Assembly (NCBI RefSeq): GCF_013410215.1
Contig: NZ_JACCFQ010000001.1
Location: 2,480,001-2,544,000, forward strand
Source: Nesterenkonia sandarakina
Lineage (GTDB): Bacteria; Actinomycetota; Actinomycetes; Actinomycetales; Micrococcaceae
Direction of reading: 5' to 3'
DNA length: 64,000 nucleotides
Shown: piece by piece, positions 56,159 through 64,000 of the stretch
Layout: each line of letters starts with the position of its first letter
Position numbering within the stretch: position 1 is the first letter of the stretch
Made by a program: the position numbers and the translations under genes
The notes under the pieces: generated by a model
What the model was told of the DNA's origin: nothing
Databases searched by the model: none
What the model saw: only the letters and a program-made list of their open reading frames with translations

Positions 56159-57658
56159 ATGACCACTGAAGCAGACGAACAACTGCGCAGCTGGATCGAC
56201 CGAGAGTCCCAGGCCGAGGCCATGATCCCTCTGCTGGGCAAGCTCTACCGAGAGAACAATGTGGTCACCGGGATCTACGGTCGCCGACTGGTCAACCGGT
56301 CCGCCATCGAGATCATCAAGGCCCACCGCTTCGCCCGCCAGGTCGACGAGACCGAGCTTCCGGTCTCCCAGACGCTGCCCCTGGTGCAGGCACTGACCAC
56401 CCTTGATCTCGGTGCCGCCAGCATCGACGTGGCCCGGCTGAACTCCCGCTACCGGAACTCCGCCTACTCCGCCACCGGGGACATGGACACCTTCCTGCGT
56501 GAAGAGCTCGCCGAGGTGATCGGCCGCGGCGGCGAGGGCATGATCGAGCCGCGCGACGTCGTGCTCTACGGCTTCGGACGGATCGGTCGACTGCTGGCCC
56601 GAATCATCGTGGGCAACGCATCCTCCGCCTCCGGGCTGCGGCTGCGCGCGATCGTGGTGCGCCAGGGCGCTGAGGATGACCTCGCCAAGCGCGCCTCGCT
56701 GCTGCGACGGGATTCGGTCCACGGACCCTTCGAAGGCTCCATCCGGGTGGATGAGGAGAACCAGGCGATCATCGCCAACGGCACCTTCATCAAGGTCATC
56801 TACGCCTCGGACCCTGCCGCAGTGGATTACACCGCCCACGGGATCAGCAATGCCGTAGTGGTGGATAACACCGGGCGCTGGCGCGATGAGGCGGGGCTCA
56901 GCCAGCACCTGCAGGCCAAGGGCGTCTCCCGGGTGCTGCTGACCGCTCCGGGCAAGGGGGACCTGAAGAACATCGTCTTCGGGGTCAACCAGGACCAGAT
57001 CAGCTCGGAGGACACGATCATCTCCGCGGCGTCGTGCACCACCAACGCGATCACCCCGGTGGCCAAGCTGATGGACGAGGCCTACGGGATCGACCACGGC
57101 CATGTGGAGACGGTGCACTCCTACACCAATGACCAGAACCTGATCGATAACTTCCACCCGGGTGAACGGCGCGGTCGCTCGGCGGCGCTGAACATGGTGA
57201 TCAGCGAGACCGGCGCCGCGAAGGCGGTGGCCAAGGCGCTGCCTCAGCTCGCCGGGAAGCTCTCCGGCAACGCCATTCGAGTCCCGACCCCGGACGTCTC
57301 GATGGCGATCCTGAACCTGGAGCTGGAACGGGAGACCACCAAGGAGGAGCTCAACCGGTTCCTGCGGCGTGAATCCCTGGAGGGCCCGCTGCACAAGCAG
57401 GTGGACTACATCGACTCCGCCGAGGTGGTCTCCACCGACTTCGTAGGCACCCGGGCGGCGGGGGTCGTGGACGGTCTGGCGACCATCGTCAACGGCAAAC
57501 AGGCGATCCTCTACGTCTGGTACGACAACGAGTTCGGATACTCCGCCCAGGTGGTCCGGGTGCTCGAGCACATGACCGGCAGCGCCCCGGTGAAGTACCC
57601 CAAGGTGCAGCCGCGCGACGCCTCGGTGAACAACGGCGCCACCGCGGCGGCTCGCTGA
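56159..57658 (+). CDS. Glyceraldehyde-3-phosphate dehydrogenase, long GapB type
   Basis: A 499-residue GAPDH. Residues 1 to about 130 are a helical extension not found in glycolytic GapA. The Rossmann domain starts at VVLYGFGRIGRLLARII. The active-site cysteine is in SAASCTTNAITPVAKLM and the catalytic His in ETVHSYTNDQNLIDN, and the C-terminal WYDNEFGYSAQVVRV is normal. Corynebacterium GapB is similarly long and acts in gluconeogenesis with NADP preference; the same role is likely here. The ATG at 56159 is preceded by gagga at a long spacing; a GTG six codons upstream is an alternative. 146 nt after rnpB. Confidence 0.92.
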   Translation: MTTEADEQLRSWIDRESQAEAMIPLLGKLYRENNVVTGIYGRRLVNRSAIEIIKAHRFARQVDETELPVSQTLPLVQALTTLDLGAASIDVARLNSRYRNSAYSATGDMDTFLREELAEVIGRGGEGMIEPRDVVLYGFGRIGRLLARIIVGNASSASGLRLRAIVVRQGAEDDLAKRASLLRRDSVHGPFEGSIRVDEENQAIIANGTFIKVIYASDPAAVDYTAHGISNAVVVDNTGRWRDEAGLSQHLQAKGVSRVLLTAPGKGDLKNIVFGVNQDQISSEDTIISAASCTTNAITPVAKLMDEAYGIDHGHVETVHSYTNDQNLIDNFHPGERRGRSAALNMVISETGAAKAVAKALPQLAGKLSGNAIRVPTPDVSMAILNLELERETTKEELNRFLRRESLEGPLHKQVDYIDSAEVVSTDFVGTRAAGVVDGLATIVNGKQAILYVWYDNEFGYSAQVVRVLEHMTGSAPVKYPKVQPRDASVNNGATAAAR

Positions 57659-57688
57659 GCGCCGAACCGGCACGCGTCCAAGCCTGAA

Positions 57689-57737
57689 GACGACGACGGC
57701 GACCCTCCCCTCCTCGGGGTGGGTCGCCGTCGTCGTC
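57689..57737. terminator. Bidirectional terminator after the GAPDH gene
   Basis: A perfect 17-bp stem (57689-57705 with 57721-57737) topped by a smaller cccc/gggg stem. It lies between the GAPDH gene and the convergent dihydroxyacetone kinase gene. The next 216 nt to the kinase stop show no gene. Confidence 0.9.
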
Positions 57738-57953
57738 CTGGTCTGAGAGGCTGCCCAGTCCCTCATGGAACACCTGGACCCGCGTGTCAGACCGAGGCTT
57801 GCGGATGCCGAGTGCATGGATTGCGGGCGTCCCCGGCGCCTGTCGCGAAAACGGTCGAGCAGCCGATGACAGGCGGGTGTGGGGCTCTAGGCCGTCGCTC
57901 GCAGTAGGAACACAGCCATCGAGCAGAACTTCACGCTCGAGTGTGAAGACTCT

Positions 57954-59579
57954 TCAGTTCTTGCTGATAGCGGTGAGAAGGGCGGCAACTGCTTTGGCTC
58001 CCGCGTCTTCAGCGCCGATCGAGGCGGCTTCAGGAACGTACGCGGCTCGACCGGCCCGCGCTGCAAATTCGGCCGTTCCGCGTGCACCTGCTTCCGCGTC
58101 TCGGGCGGCTTCCACCAGGCTGCCACCCGCCTCCAAGGCCCTGAGCGCTGGGGCAATGGCGTCGACCATGGTTGAGTGTCCCTCTTCGGCGCCGCCATGA
58201 TGCATCATCGCGTTGAGCCCGGCACCTAAAGCGTCTGCCCAGTCAGCGTCTCGGGCCAACGCCTCTGACATTGCGGTTGTGAGTATCGCAAGAAGAACTC
58301 CCGATGAGCCGCCCATTCGGGTTTCAAGGATTGTTGCTACGCGGTTCATCCCCGCGGCAGGGTCTGCGAATCCCAGCGTGCCCGCATCAAGGTCCGCGAG
58401 AACAGCTTCGGCCCCCGCACGGAATGTTGTTCCCGCATCGCCGTCTCCGGTGGACCTGTCAAGGTCGTCGAGTACCGCCTTCATCTCGATCAGAGTCAAG
58501 CAGCCCTGTCGGACCCTCTCTTCAATATAATTTCCGGAGGAAACCTCCATAGGTGCACTTCGTTGCTCCTCCTGCCTGCTTTTCACCCGGCGAGGCGATT
58601 CTTTGACCTTCTTCGGGGCCATCCAAGCAGGGGCAGCAGTCGCTCTCTCCAGTGCAGCTACCAGGGCGTCGTCTGCAGACATGGCCGTGACGGAGAAACC
58701 TTGCATTCCAAGAGATGTCATGGCCCTCACCGGTCCGATGAAGCGCGCAATTCGGTTCGGACCAATCTGGCGAATCAGTTCGTGAGTGAGAACAAGGCCC
58801 TCCTGTACCGAACAACCTCCGAGGTCGTTGAGCATAAGCACCATGGACTCGGACTCAGCGTCGATCTCCAGACTCTCGAGAGCCCGTGCGACCGCGTCGG
58901 CAGCACTGTCAACAGAGATGGTTTTCGCGCCAGGTTCGTTATGGATCCCCATGCCCAGTTCGGCCCCACGCTCGAGATCAGGTGCGTCGCCTGGCAACTG
59001 AACCGGTCCAAGCGCCAGTCCGATGGTCCGAATCGACCCCGCCGCCTGGCGCGCAGCTTCTGCCACCTCGGTGAGATCCTTGCCCATCGACGCCGCGGCT
59101 CCCGCCACTTTGTGCACCAATACCGTGCCGGCTAGACCTCGCGGCTGCTCGAAGCCAGGGAGTGCCACATCATCCGCAACCAGGACGGTTTCGACCTCGT
59201 AGCCCTCCTGACGCGCGCGCTCAGCAGCAAGTCCAAAGCTCAGTCGATCACCGGTGTAATTCTTGACCACCAGCAGGCACCCTGCCGTACCGGAGACATG
59301 TCGGATAGCCTCAAGCACAGAGGTCACTGAGGGAGAGGAGAAGATTGCGCCGGGCACGGCCGCATCCAGCATTCCCTCGCCAATGAACCCGGCATGGGCG
59401 GGCTCATGACCGGACCCACCACCTGAGATGACAGCGACGCGAGATGGATCTCGCTGTGAGGAAGCTCCAACGAGAACTGTTGTGCCTTCCGAAGTCTCAA
59501 GTTCTTCTAATTCAAGAATGTGCGTCATGGCCGAAAGCATCTCGGGCACCAAGGTCTCACGAGTGTTGTAGAACGGCAT
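57954..59579 (-). CDS. ATP-dependent dihydroxyacetone kinase (fused DhaK-DhaL)
   Basis: A 541-residue two-domain kinase converting dihydroxyacetone to its phosphate. The DhaK domain (1 to about 330) has VISGGGSGHEPAHAGFIGEG, LLVVKNYTGDRLSFGLA and GMGIHNEPGAKTI, whose His binds substrate covalently. A short Lys/Arg/Glu linker leads to the DhaL domain with DDLDRSTGDGDAGTTFRAG (three Asp that hold ATP-Mg) and MGGSSGVLLAILTTAMSE. It is the fused ATP-using type, not the PTS type. The ATG has a ggggag SD. Base composition is lower in GC than the neighbours (two sampled 60-base lines near 62%), which suggests acquisition. It has its own candidate promoter/operator. Confidence 0.93.
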   Translation of the reverse strand: MPFYNTRETLVPEMLSAMTHILELEELETSEGTTVLVGASSQRDPSRVAVISGGGSGHEPAHAGFIGEGMLDAAVPGAIFSSPSVTSVLEAIRHVSGTAGCLLVVKNYTGDRLSFGLAAERARQEGYEVETVLVADDVALPGFEQPRGLAGTVLVHKVAGAAASMGKDLTEVAEAARQAAGSIRTIGLALGPVQLPGDAPDLERGAELGMGIHNEPGAKTISVDSAADAVARALESLEIDAESESMVLMLNDLGGCSVQEGLVLTHELIRQIGPNRIARFIGPVRAMTSLGMQGFSVTAMSADDALVAALERATAAPAWMAPKKVKESPRRVKSRQEEQRSAPMEVSSGNYIEERVRQGCLTLIEMKAVLDDLDRSTGDGDAGTTFRAGAEAVLADLDAGTLGFADPAAGMNRVATILETRMGGSSGVLLAILTTAMSEALARDADWADALGAGLNAMMHHGGAEEGHSTMVDAIAPALRALEAGGSLVEAARDAEAGARGTAEFAARAGRAAYVPEAASIGAEDAGAKAVAALLTAISKN

Positions 59580-59640
59580 AGCGCTCCCCTACTTGTGTCG
59601 TTGAGCATGCGCGTCTGGCGTTTGGATGTGATACACCAGC

Positions 59641-59669
59641 GATAGATTGTGAAGCGTAACACATTGCAA
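59641..59669 (-). promoter_or_regulatory. Candidate promoter with embedded operator for dihydroxyacetone kinase
   Basis: Reading leftward: TTGCAA (plus-strand 59664-59669), a 17-nt spacer, then TCTATC (59641-59646), about 60 nt before the kinase start. The spacer is almost exactly the partial palindrome tgtgaagcgtaacaca (59648-59663), the size and position of a LacI-type operator. No regulator gene is adjacent. The -10 match is weak. Confidence 0.4.
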
Positions 59670-59770
59670 TCGCTGAACCGCCCTGGGTTTCCATGCATGC
59701 ACGGGTATGTCCAGGCTTCCGAGGAGTCCGGATTTCAGGATTCTGTATGTCCTGAGCGCAGTAGGACCAG

Positions 59771-59902
59771 ATGGGGTGCACAGGCTGCCCCGCGGAGCTC
59801 CCGCGACGAGTGCTGGACCTGCTCCAAGCTGGACGCAGCGTCGCGAGCATCGCCCAGCGAGCACGGGTCCTTGGATCAGTGCGGCCTTGGCGCAGCCGTT
59901 GA
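59771..59902 (+). pseudogene. Possible remnant of a transposase helix-turn-helix (IS3 OrfA-like)
   Basis: A 43-codon frame encoding PRRVLDLLQAGRSVASIAQR (within residues 11-30). The pattern R-x-VLDLL-x-AGRSVA-x-IA resembles the first helices of IS3-family OrfA/HTH proteins, but the following sequence is not recognisable and a stop ends it. It sits in the gene-poor, lower-GC gap 59580-60112. With no terminal repeats or catalytic frame found, this is only a suggestion. The rest of the gap holds the kinase promoter on the left and an inverted repeat on the right; I see no other gene. Confidence 0.3.
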
Positions 59903-59936
59903 CGGTATCCGCCAGAGGGGACTGTCGCAGCGATAG

Positions 59937-59956
59937 GTGACAGTTCAAACTGTCAC
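59937..59956. repeat. Perfect 9-2-9 inverted repeat
   Basis: gtgacagtt and aactgtcac flank the dinucleotide ca. With flanking gata/tatc the symmetry extends to about 13 bp per side if one inserted base is allowed. It lies 35 nt after the transposase-like fragment and 157 nt from the RNase H stop. It could be an operator or an end of a decayed mobile element. Confidence 0.6.
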
Positions 59957-60112
59957 TATCATTGGGTCATTCGAACCCAGTTCGACTCAGGTTGCCTGTC
60001 ACGGGGATGCTGACGATTGCGGCCCCCTGGTTCGAATCTGGATCCAGTGGTCTGTGCGGCCTGTTCTGGTGCTCCTCAGCACTCCAGCTGAGCTGCGCCG
60101 GACGTGGGAGGT

Positions 60113-60565
60113 TCAGCCCACCGGGCGGATCCGACTCCTACTCGGGTCCCATTCGGTCCCAGCGGCGGAGGCGTCCATCGCCTCGTTGCTCAGGGCGTCG
60201 GCGTCGCCGTTGTCCTTGCGCGGGATCCAGGTGTAGCGCACCTGAGTCGGTGGCAGGATGGTGGAGGCCTCTGCGGCCAGGCGCTTCATGTCCTCGTGCT
60301 TGATCTTCCAGCGCCCACTCATCTGCTCCACCACCAGCTTGGAGTCCAGCTTGACCTCCACGAACGCCTCCGGGTCCAGATCGCGGGCCAGCCGCAGTCC
60401 CTCGATGAGCCCGGTGTACTCGGCGACGTTGTTGCTCGCCTTCCCCAGCGGGGTGGCCTTGGTGGCGAGGATCTGCCCCGCCTCATTGCGGACCAGGGCG
60501 CCGGAGCCGGCGATTCCGGGATTGCCGCGGCTTCCGCCGTCGGCCTCGACGAACAAAGTGGTCAT
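60113..60565 (-). CDS. RNase HI family protein
   Basis: A 150-residue nuclease that cleaves RNA in RNA-DNA hybrids. Active-site acids are in VEADGGSRGNPG, SNNVAEYTGLIEGL, EVKLDSKLVVEQM and KDNGDADALSNEAMD. It is the actinobacterial short form. In mycobacteria this domain is fused to a CobC-like phosphatase; here it stands alone. The ATG is preceded by gaaggtg. It follows nif3 by 62 nt. Confidence 0.92.
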   Translation of the reverse strand: MTTLFVEADGGSRGNPGIAGSGALVRNEAGQILATKATPLGKASNNVAEYTGLIEGLRLARDLDPEAFVEVKLDSKLVVEQMSGRWKIKHEDMKRLAAEASTILPPTQVRYTWIPRKDNGDADALSNEAMDASAAGTEWDPSRSRIRPVG

Positions 60566-60627
60566 GGCTCACGCACCTTCAGGTCAGTACAGGTCTTGAA
60601 TCTCAAACAGCGAGCCCCGCAGGCGGC

Positions 60628-61515
60628 TCAGTGGCCCGGGGTGAGCACGAAGTCCCAGGGGTCGGTGTTGATGCCGCTCACGGCAACCTCCACATCGTAG
60701 CCGCGATCGGTCAGCGCCTGGTGCAGCGCCTGCGCTGCGGTGGGCAGCCAGAGCCACTCCGAGGCGAAGTGTGAGACGTCGATCAGATAGGGACGCTCCT
60801 CCCCCGCGGCCTCTCTGGCCTCCGAGGCCGGGTGGTGCCGCAGATCTGCGGTCAGGAAGACATCAGCCCCGGCCTCGGCCGCAGTCCCCAGCAGCGAGTC
60901 CCCGGCGCCGCCGCACAGCGCCACACGCTGGATGAGCCCATCGCGATCCCCGGCCACGCGGACCCCGCCGGCCACAGAAGGCAGGACCGAGAACACCCGG
61001 GCGGCGAACTCCCCCAGCGTCAACGGCTCCGGAAGCGTCCCGATGCGCCCAAGCCCCTCGGTGGAGAGGCCCTCCTGAGCCGGGGTCAGCGGCATGGTGT
61101 CCTCGATCCCCAGCGCTCCGGCGAGGACGTCGTTGACCCCGCCGATCGCCGAGTCCCCGTTGGTATGAGCCGTCAGCAGAGCGCAGCCGGATTCGATCAG
61201 CCGGTGCACCATCTCTCCCTTGAACTGCCCGGCCTCCACCGAGGTGACACCGCGCAGCAGCAGCGGATGGTGGGTGATCAGCAGATCGGTTCCGGAGCTG
61301 GCGGCCTCCTCGATCACCGGGCGCACCGGGTCCACCGCGAAATGGATCCTGCGCACCAGCGCGTCACGCCGCCCGGTCACCAGACCCACGGCGTCCCAGT
61401 TCTCCGCCAGCGACCGCGGCCAGAGCTCCTCCGCGGTGTCCAGCACTTCTTGAAGGGTCGGCACCTGGGATTCGGTAGTGGTCTCGTCTGCATGCTGGGC
61501 GGGGCTGGGCGACAT
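60628..61515 (-). CDS. Nif3-like dinuclear metal protein
   Basis: A 295-residue protein of the Nif3/YqfO family (sometimes named GTP cyclohydrolase 1 type 2). Metal-ligand motifs are DLLITHHPLLLRG, LLTAHTNGDSAIGGVND and the C-terminal VSHFASEWLWLP, with LCGGAGDSLL and DVFLTADLRHH between them. Its cellular role is not established. The ATG at 61515 gives an unconserved 20-residue start. In many Actinobacteria a C4 zinc-ribbon gene lies between nif3 and the RNase H gene; here the 62-nt gap has no room for it. Confidence 0.92.
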   Translation of the reverse strand: MSPSPAQHADETTTESQVPTLQEVLDTAEELWPRSLAENWDAVGLVTGRRDALVRRIHFAVDPVRPVIEEAASSGTDLLITHHPLLLRGVTSVEAGQFKGEMVHRLIESGCALLTAHTNGDSAIGGVNDVLAGALGIEDTMPLTPAQEGLSTEGLGRIGTLPEPLTLGEFAARVFSVLPSVAGGVRVAGDRDGLIQRVALCGGAGDSLLGTAAEAGADVFLTADLRHHPASEAREAAGEERPYLIDVSHFASEWLWLPTAAQALHQALTDRGYDVEVAVSGINTDPWDFVLTPGH

Positions 61516-61577
61516 GACTCATTTCTACAGGTTCCGGTTCAGGAATAGAGCCTGGGACACGGACGGTTGTGCTGGCC

Positions 61578-62132
61578 ATGGACAACTCTCTCAAGACCGT
61601 GGTGCTCGCCGCCGGCTGCTTCTGGTGCCTGGATTCCCTCGCGCGCCGACTGCGCGGAGTCCACCATGTGCGCAGCGTCTACACCGGGGGCTCCGGACCG
61701 GCCATCTACGAGGCTGTCGCCTCCGGCGGCACCGGCCACGCAGAGGCCGTGGAGATCAGCTACGACCCTGAGGTGCTGCCCGACGAGGTCCTCTACAGCG
61801 TCTTCTTCTCCAGTCATGATCCGACCTCGCTGAATCGGCAGGGCTACGACGTCGGCACCCAGTACCGCTCGGCGATGTTCTATACCGACGACGCCCAGCG
61901 CGAGGAGTTCTCCGCCGCGATCGCCCACGCCCAGGCCTCCTTCGACCGTCCCATCGTGACCACGCTGGAACCACTGGGCCGGGTCTTCGAGGCCGAGGAG
62001 GTCCACCAGGACTTCCACGCCCAGCGTCCCGATGTCGGATACTGTCAAGTCATCATCGACCCCAAGGTCGCGAAACTCCGCAGAGACTATGCTTCATGGT
62101 TGAAACCCGAGGAAGAAAGGTCCACCCACTAA
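61578..62132 (+). CDS. msrA: Peptide-methionine (S)-S-oxide reductase
   Basis: A 184-residue enzyme that repairs oxidised methionine. The catalytic cysteine is in AAGCFWCLDSLARRLRG; most MsrA proteins have Glu where this has Asp (CLD). TGGSGPAIYEAVASGGTGH keeps the conserved pattern, GHAEAVEISYDP carries the catalytic Glu, and HDPTSLNRQGYDVGTQYRS follows. GYCQVIIDPK supplies a resolving Cys. The ATG at 61578 has a weak SD; a GTG three codons upstream is possible. The stop shares one base with the cysK start (TAATG). Confidence 0.94.
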   Translation: MDNSLKTVVLAAGCFWCLDSLARRLRGVHHVRSVYTGGSGPAIYEAVASGGTGHAEAVEISYDPEVLPDEVLYSVFFSSHDPTSLNRQGYDVGTQYRSAMFYTDDAQREEFSAAIAHAQASFDRPIVTTLEPLGRVFEAEEVHQDFHAQRPDVGYCQVIIDPKVAKLRRDYASWLKPEEERSTH

Positions 62133-63067
62133 TGGCGAAGATTCTTGAGAACATCACACAGGCGGTCGGCAACACCCCCCTGGTGCGGCTGAACCGCCTG
62201 GGCGCGGACCTCCCGGGCAACATCGCGATGAAGCTGGAGTTCTACTCCCCCGCCAGCTCCATCAAGGACCGCATCGGCGCCGCCATCGTCGACGCCGCCG
62301 AAGACTCGGGCATGCTCAAGCCCGGCGGCACCATCGTGGAAGGCACCTCGGGCAACACCGGGATCGCCCTGGCCATGGTCGGGGCGGCACGCGGCTACCG
62401 CGTGGTGCTCACCATGCCCGAGACCATGTCCACCGAGCGTCGCGTGATGCTGCGCGCCTATGGCGCCGAGATCGTGCTGACCCCCGGCGCGGAAGGCATG
62501 CGCGGCGCGGTGGAGCGGGCCAAGTCCATCGTGGAGGAGACCGAGAACTCCATCTGGGCCCGGCAGTTCGCCAACGAGGCCAACCCGGCCGTGCACTACC
62601 GCACCACCGGCGAGGAGATCTGGCGGGACACCGACGGCGAAGTGGACGTCTTCATCGCCGGCATCGGCACCGGCGGCACCATCACCGGCGCCGGACGCCG
62701 ACTCAAGGAGTACAAGCCCGGGATCCACCTGGTGGCCGTGGAGCCCGAGGACTCCCCGATCCTCTCCGGCGGCACCGCCGGACCGCACAAGATCCAGGGC
62801 ATCGGTCCCAACTTCGTCCCTGACATCCTGGACCAGGGGATCTACGACGAGGTCTACCAGGCCAACCTCGAGAAGGCCGTCAGCTGCGCCCGCGACCTCG
62901 GCACCCACGAGGGCATCCTCGGGGGCATCTCCACCGGCGCCAACGTCGCGGCGGCGCTGGAGCTGGCCTCCCGGGAGGAGAACCGGGACAAGCTCATCGT
63001 CACCGTCGCCTGTGACTTCGGTGAGCGCTACATCTCCACGCTGCTCTACGAAGACATCCGCGGCTGA
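62132..63067 (+). CDS. cysK: Cysteine synthase A (O-acetylserine sulfhydrylase)
   Basis: A 311-residue PLP enzyme that makes cysteine from O-acetylserine and sulfide. The PLP lysine is in SSIKDRIGAA. The phosphate/substrate loop is VEGTSGNTGIALAMVG, and GIGTGGTITGAGRRLKEY and GGISTGANVAAALELA are the other cofactor motifs. The ATG overlaps the msrA stop by one base and has gaggaagaaagg upstream. cysE, whose product it uses, lies 145 nt downstream. Confidence 0.97.
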   Translation: MAKILENITQAVGNTPLVRLNRLGADLPGNIAMKLEFYSPASSIKDRIGAAIVDAAEDSGMLKPGGTIVEGTSGNTGIALAMVGAARGYRVVLTMPETMSTERRVMLRAYGAEIVLTPGAEGMRGAVERAKSIVEETENSIWARQFANEANPAVHYRTTGEEIWRDTDGEVDVFIAGIGTGGTITGAGRRLKEYKPGIHLVAVEPEDSPILSGGTAGPHKIQGIGPNFVPDILDQGIYDEVYQANLEKAVSCARDLGTHEGILGGISTGANVAAALELASREENRDKLIVTVACDFGERYISTLLYEDIRG

Positions 63068-63074
63068 GACGGTT

Positions 63075-63124
63075 GAGTCCCCGCGGCGAGCGAGCAAGCT
63101 GATCGCCGCCCGCCGCGGGGACTC
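63075..63124 (+). terminator. Hairpin between cysK and cysE
   Basis: A perfect 14-bp stem, gagtccccgcggcg (63075-63088) with cgccgcggggactc (63111-63124), and a 22-nt loop, 8 nt after the cysK stop. There is no T-tract, so it may only attenuate transcription into cysE. Confidence 0.6.
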
Positions 63125-63212
63125 GGCCATCACCGAGACCGCCAGATCCCTGCTGTCCGAATCGTGCAGCTCAACTCGTGCTGTTTGAACCCTTGAAAGA
63201 GGTTGACCCACC

Positions 63213-63800
63213 TTGGGCCCACTGAAGCGTCTGCGTGAGGACATCAAAGCCGCACGCGAACATGACCCCGCCGCGCGCAGCACCGCCGAGGTGGTGCTGG
63301 TCTATTCCGGCCTGCACGCGGTCTGGTCCTACCGGGTCGCCCATAAGATGTGGCAGCGCCGCCCCCTGAAGACCCCGGCGCGCGCGCTCTCCCAGCTGAC
63401 CCGTGGTCTCACCGGCATCGAGATTCACCCTGGTGCGCAGATCGGGCGGCGCTTCTTCATAGACCACGGCATGGGTGTGGTCATCGGGGAGACCGCCGAG
63501 ATCGGTGACGACTGCATGCTCTACCAGGGAGTCACCCTCGGTGGACGTTCCCTGGAACAGACCAAGCGCCACCCCACCCTGCGCGACGGCGTGGTCGTCG
63601 GTGCCGGGGCCAAGGTCATCGGACCCGTGGAGATCGGTGCCGGCTCCGCCGTGGGCGCCAACGCCGTGGTGGTGAAGTCCTCCCCGCCGAACTCCATCCT
63701 CACCGGGGTCCCGGCCAAGGCGCGACAGCGCGGTGTGGCCGAGCGCAAGCCCCACGTGGACCCCGCAGAGTACGCACTGGACCCGGCCATCTTCATCTGA
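63213..63800 (+). CDS. cysE: Serine O-acetyltransferase
   Basis: A 195-residue left-handed beta-helix acetyltransferase. Hexapeptide repeats start at [20 protein letters not shown] (catalytic Asp-His), with [20 protein letters not shown], the [14 protein letters not shown] loop and [20 protein letters not shown]. It makes O-acetylserine for CysK. It uses a TTG start with agagg nine bases upstream. It is the short form that lacks the long N-terminal helical domain of E. coli CysE, as is common in Gram-positive bacteria. Confidence 0.95.
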   Translation: MGPLKRLREDIKAAREHDPAARSTAEVVLVYSGLHAVWSYRVAHKMWQRRPLKTPARALSQLTRGLTGIEIHPGAQIGRRFFIDHGMGVVIGETAEIGDDCMLYQGVTLGGRSLEQTKRHPTLRDGVVVGAGAKVIGPVEIGAGSAVGANAVVVKSSPPNSILTGVPAKARQRGVAERKPHVDPAEYALDPAIFI

Positions 63801-63867
63801 AGGTTCTCAGCCGTGGCCGCGGCTTCAAGCCCCAGAGACTCCGATCGCTGACCAGAGGCCCTGCGCG

Positions 63868-64000
63868 CTAGACCCGGTGGTCGCCCGCCAGGCGGCGCAT
63901 CACCTCACCGGCCGGGTCCGGCCGCGCCGCGGCGAACCCGGTTCCGGCCCAGAGATTGAGCCCGTGCGGGTCTGCGGCGGCACCCGCCGCTCGGCGCAGT
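63868..64000 (-). CDS. Probable nitronate monooxygenase, C-terminal end
   Basis: Only the last 43 codons are in the window. The translation ends ADPHGLNLWAGTGFAAARPD (residues about 9-28 of the visible part), then a PAGEVMRRLAG segment and a TAG stop. NLWAG followed by a PA-x-E-(V/L)-R-x-LA helix is typical of the C-terminus of FMN-dependent nitronate monooxygenases (2-nitropropane dioxygenase family). It is convergent with cysE. The identification rests on this short tail alone. Confidence 0.6.
   Translation of the reverse strand, partial: LRRAAGAAADPHGLNLWAGTGFAAARPDPAGEVMRRLAGDHRV

Noticed and set aside
59649-59936. A 95-codon plus-strand frame upstream of the dihydroxyacetone kinase
   Set aside because: Begins inside the kinase promoter, has no SD and no recognisable motif; the HTH-like similarity is in another frame.
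60029-60038. ggttcgaatc resembling a tRNA T-loop, possibly an att site or tRNA remnant
   Set aside because: The flanking bases do not form a T stem (cctgg against ctgga), and no acceptor or anticodon arm can be drawn.

Overview
The window is a high-GC actinobacterial chromosome segment made almost entirely of housekeeping genes. Several features point to the Micrococcaceae (Arthrobacter/Nesterenkonia type): an actinobacterial SucB E2 with two lipoyl domains, a mycothiol glycosyltransferase (MshA-like), the thrS-HIT-pgsA block also found in mycobacteria, parE beside the principal sigma factor, a PAC2-family protein, and rpsD alone upstream of alaS. The genus is an inference; no 16S gene is present.

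Layout. 1-7.6 kb: the start of ctaB, then parE (minus), a small zinc-finger-like protein (plus), sigA, a DUF4192 protein and a PAC2-family protein (minus). 7.8-17.5 kb: leucyl aminopeptidase, lpd and sucB (2-oxo acid dehydrogenase E3 and E2), a membrane-anchored kinase-like protein that lacks the catalytic aspartate (minus), then lipB-lipA, which make the lipoyl cofactor SucB needs, and a DUF4191 membrane protein. 17.8-22.9 kb: rpsD, alaS, ruvX and an AbiEi-like protein. 22.9-32.2 kb: a long leftward run yebC-ruvC-ruvA-ruvB-yajC-secD-secF-relA with several start/stop overlaps. 32.3-34.5 kb: an M3 oligopeptidase.

34.6-40.3 kb is accessory metabolism: idnD, idnO and a GntP-type permease form a likely L-idonate/5-ketogluconate/gluconate catabolic operon behind a candidate operator, followed by an MFS exporter coupled to a DUF429 protein. 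40.3-45.8 kb: thrS-HIT-pgsA, a Nei-type glycosylase, rpiB and a truncated haemoglobin. 45.9-48.0 kb: a FadR-type GntR regulator overlapping an unknown gene and divergent from gluconokinase, with a perfect inverted repeat between them. Gluconokinase could complete the idonate/gluconate route encoded 9 kb away. 48.1-56.0 kb: acyl-CoA thioesterase, MshA-like glycosyltransferase, a DUF2079 membrane protein, tRNA-Arg, a second-type SSB, EttA, YaaA and RNase P RNA. 56.2-60.1 kb: a long GapB-type GAPDH, then a lower-GC dihydroxyacetone kinase gene with its own promoter/operator and a decayed transposase-like fragment, the best candidate for recent acquisition. 60.1-64.0 kb: RNase HI, Nif3, msrA-cysK-cysE, and the end of a probable nitronate monooxygenase.

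Many convergent gene pairs are separated by long, perfect bidirectional terminator hairpins. I found no CRISPR array, prophage, complete IS element or defence island, and nothing that clearly amounts to a new system. The most unusual points are the pseudokinase beside the lipoate genes, the structural-zinc loss in IdnD, the unlinked operator-like sites, a 72-nt intergenic inverted repeat, and the dhaKL island.
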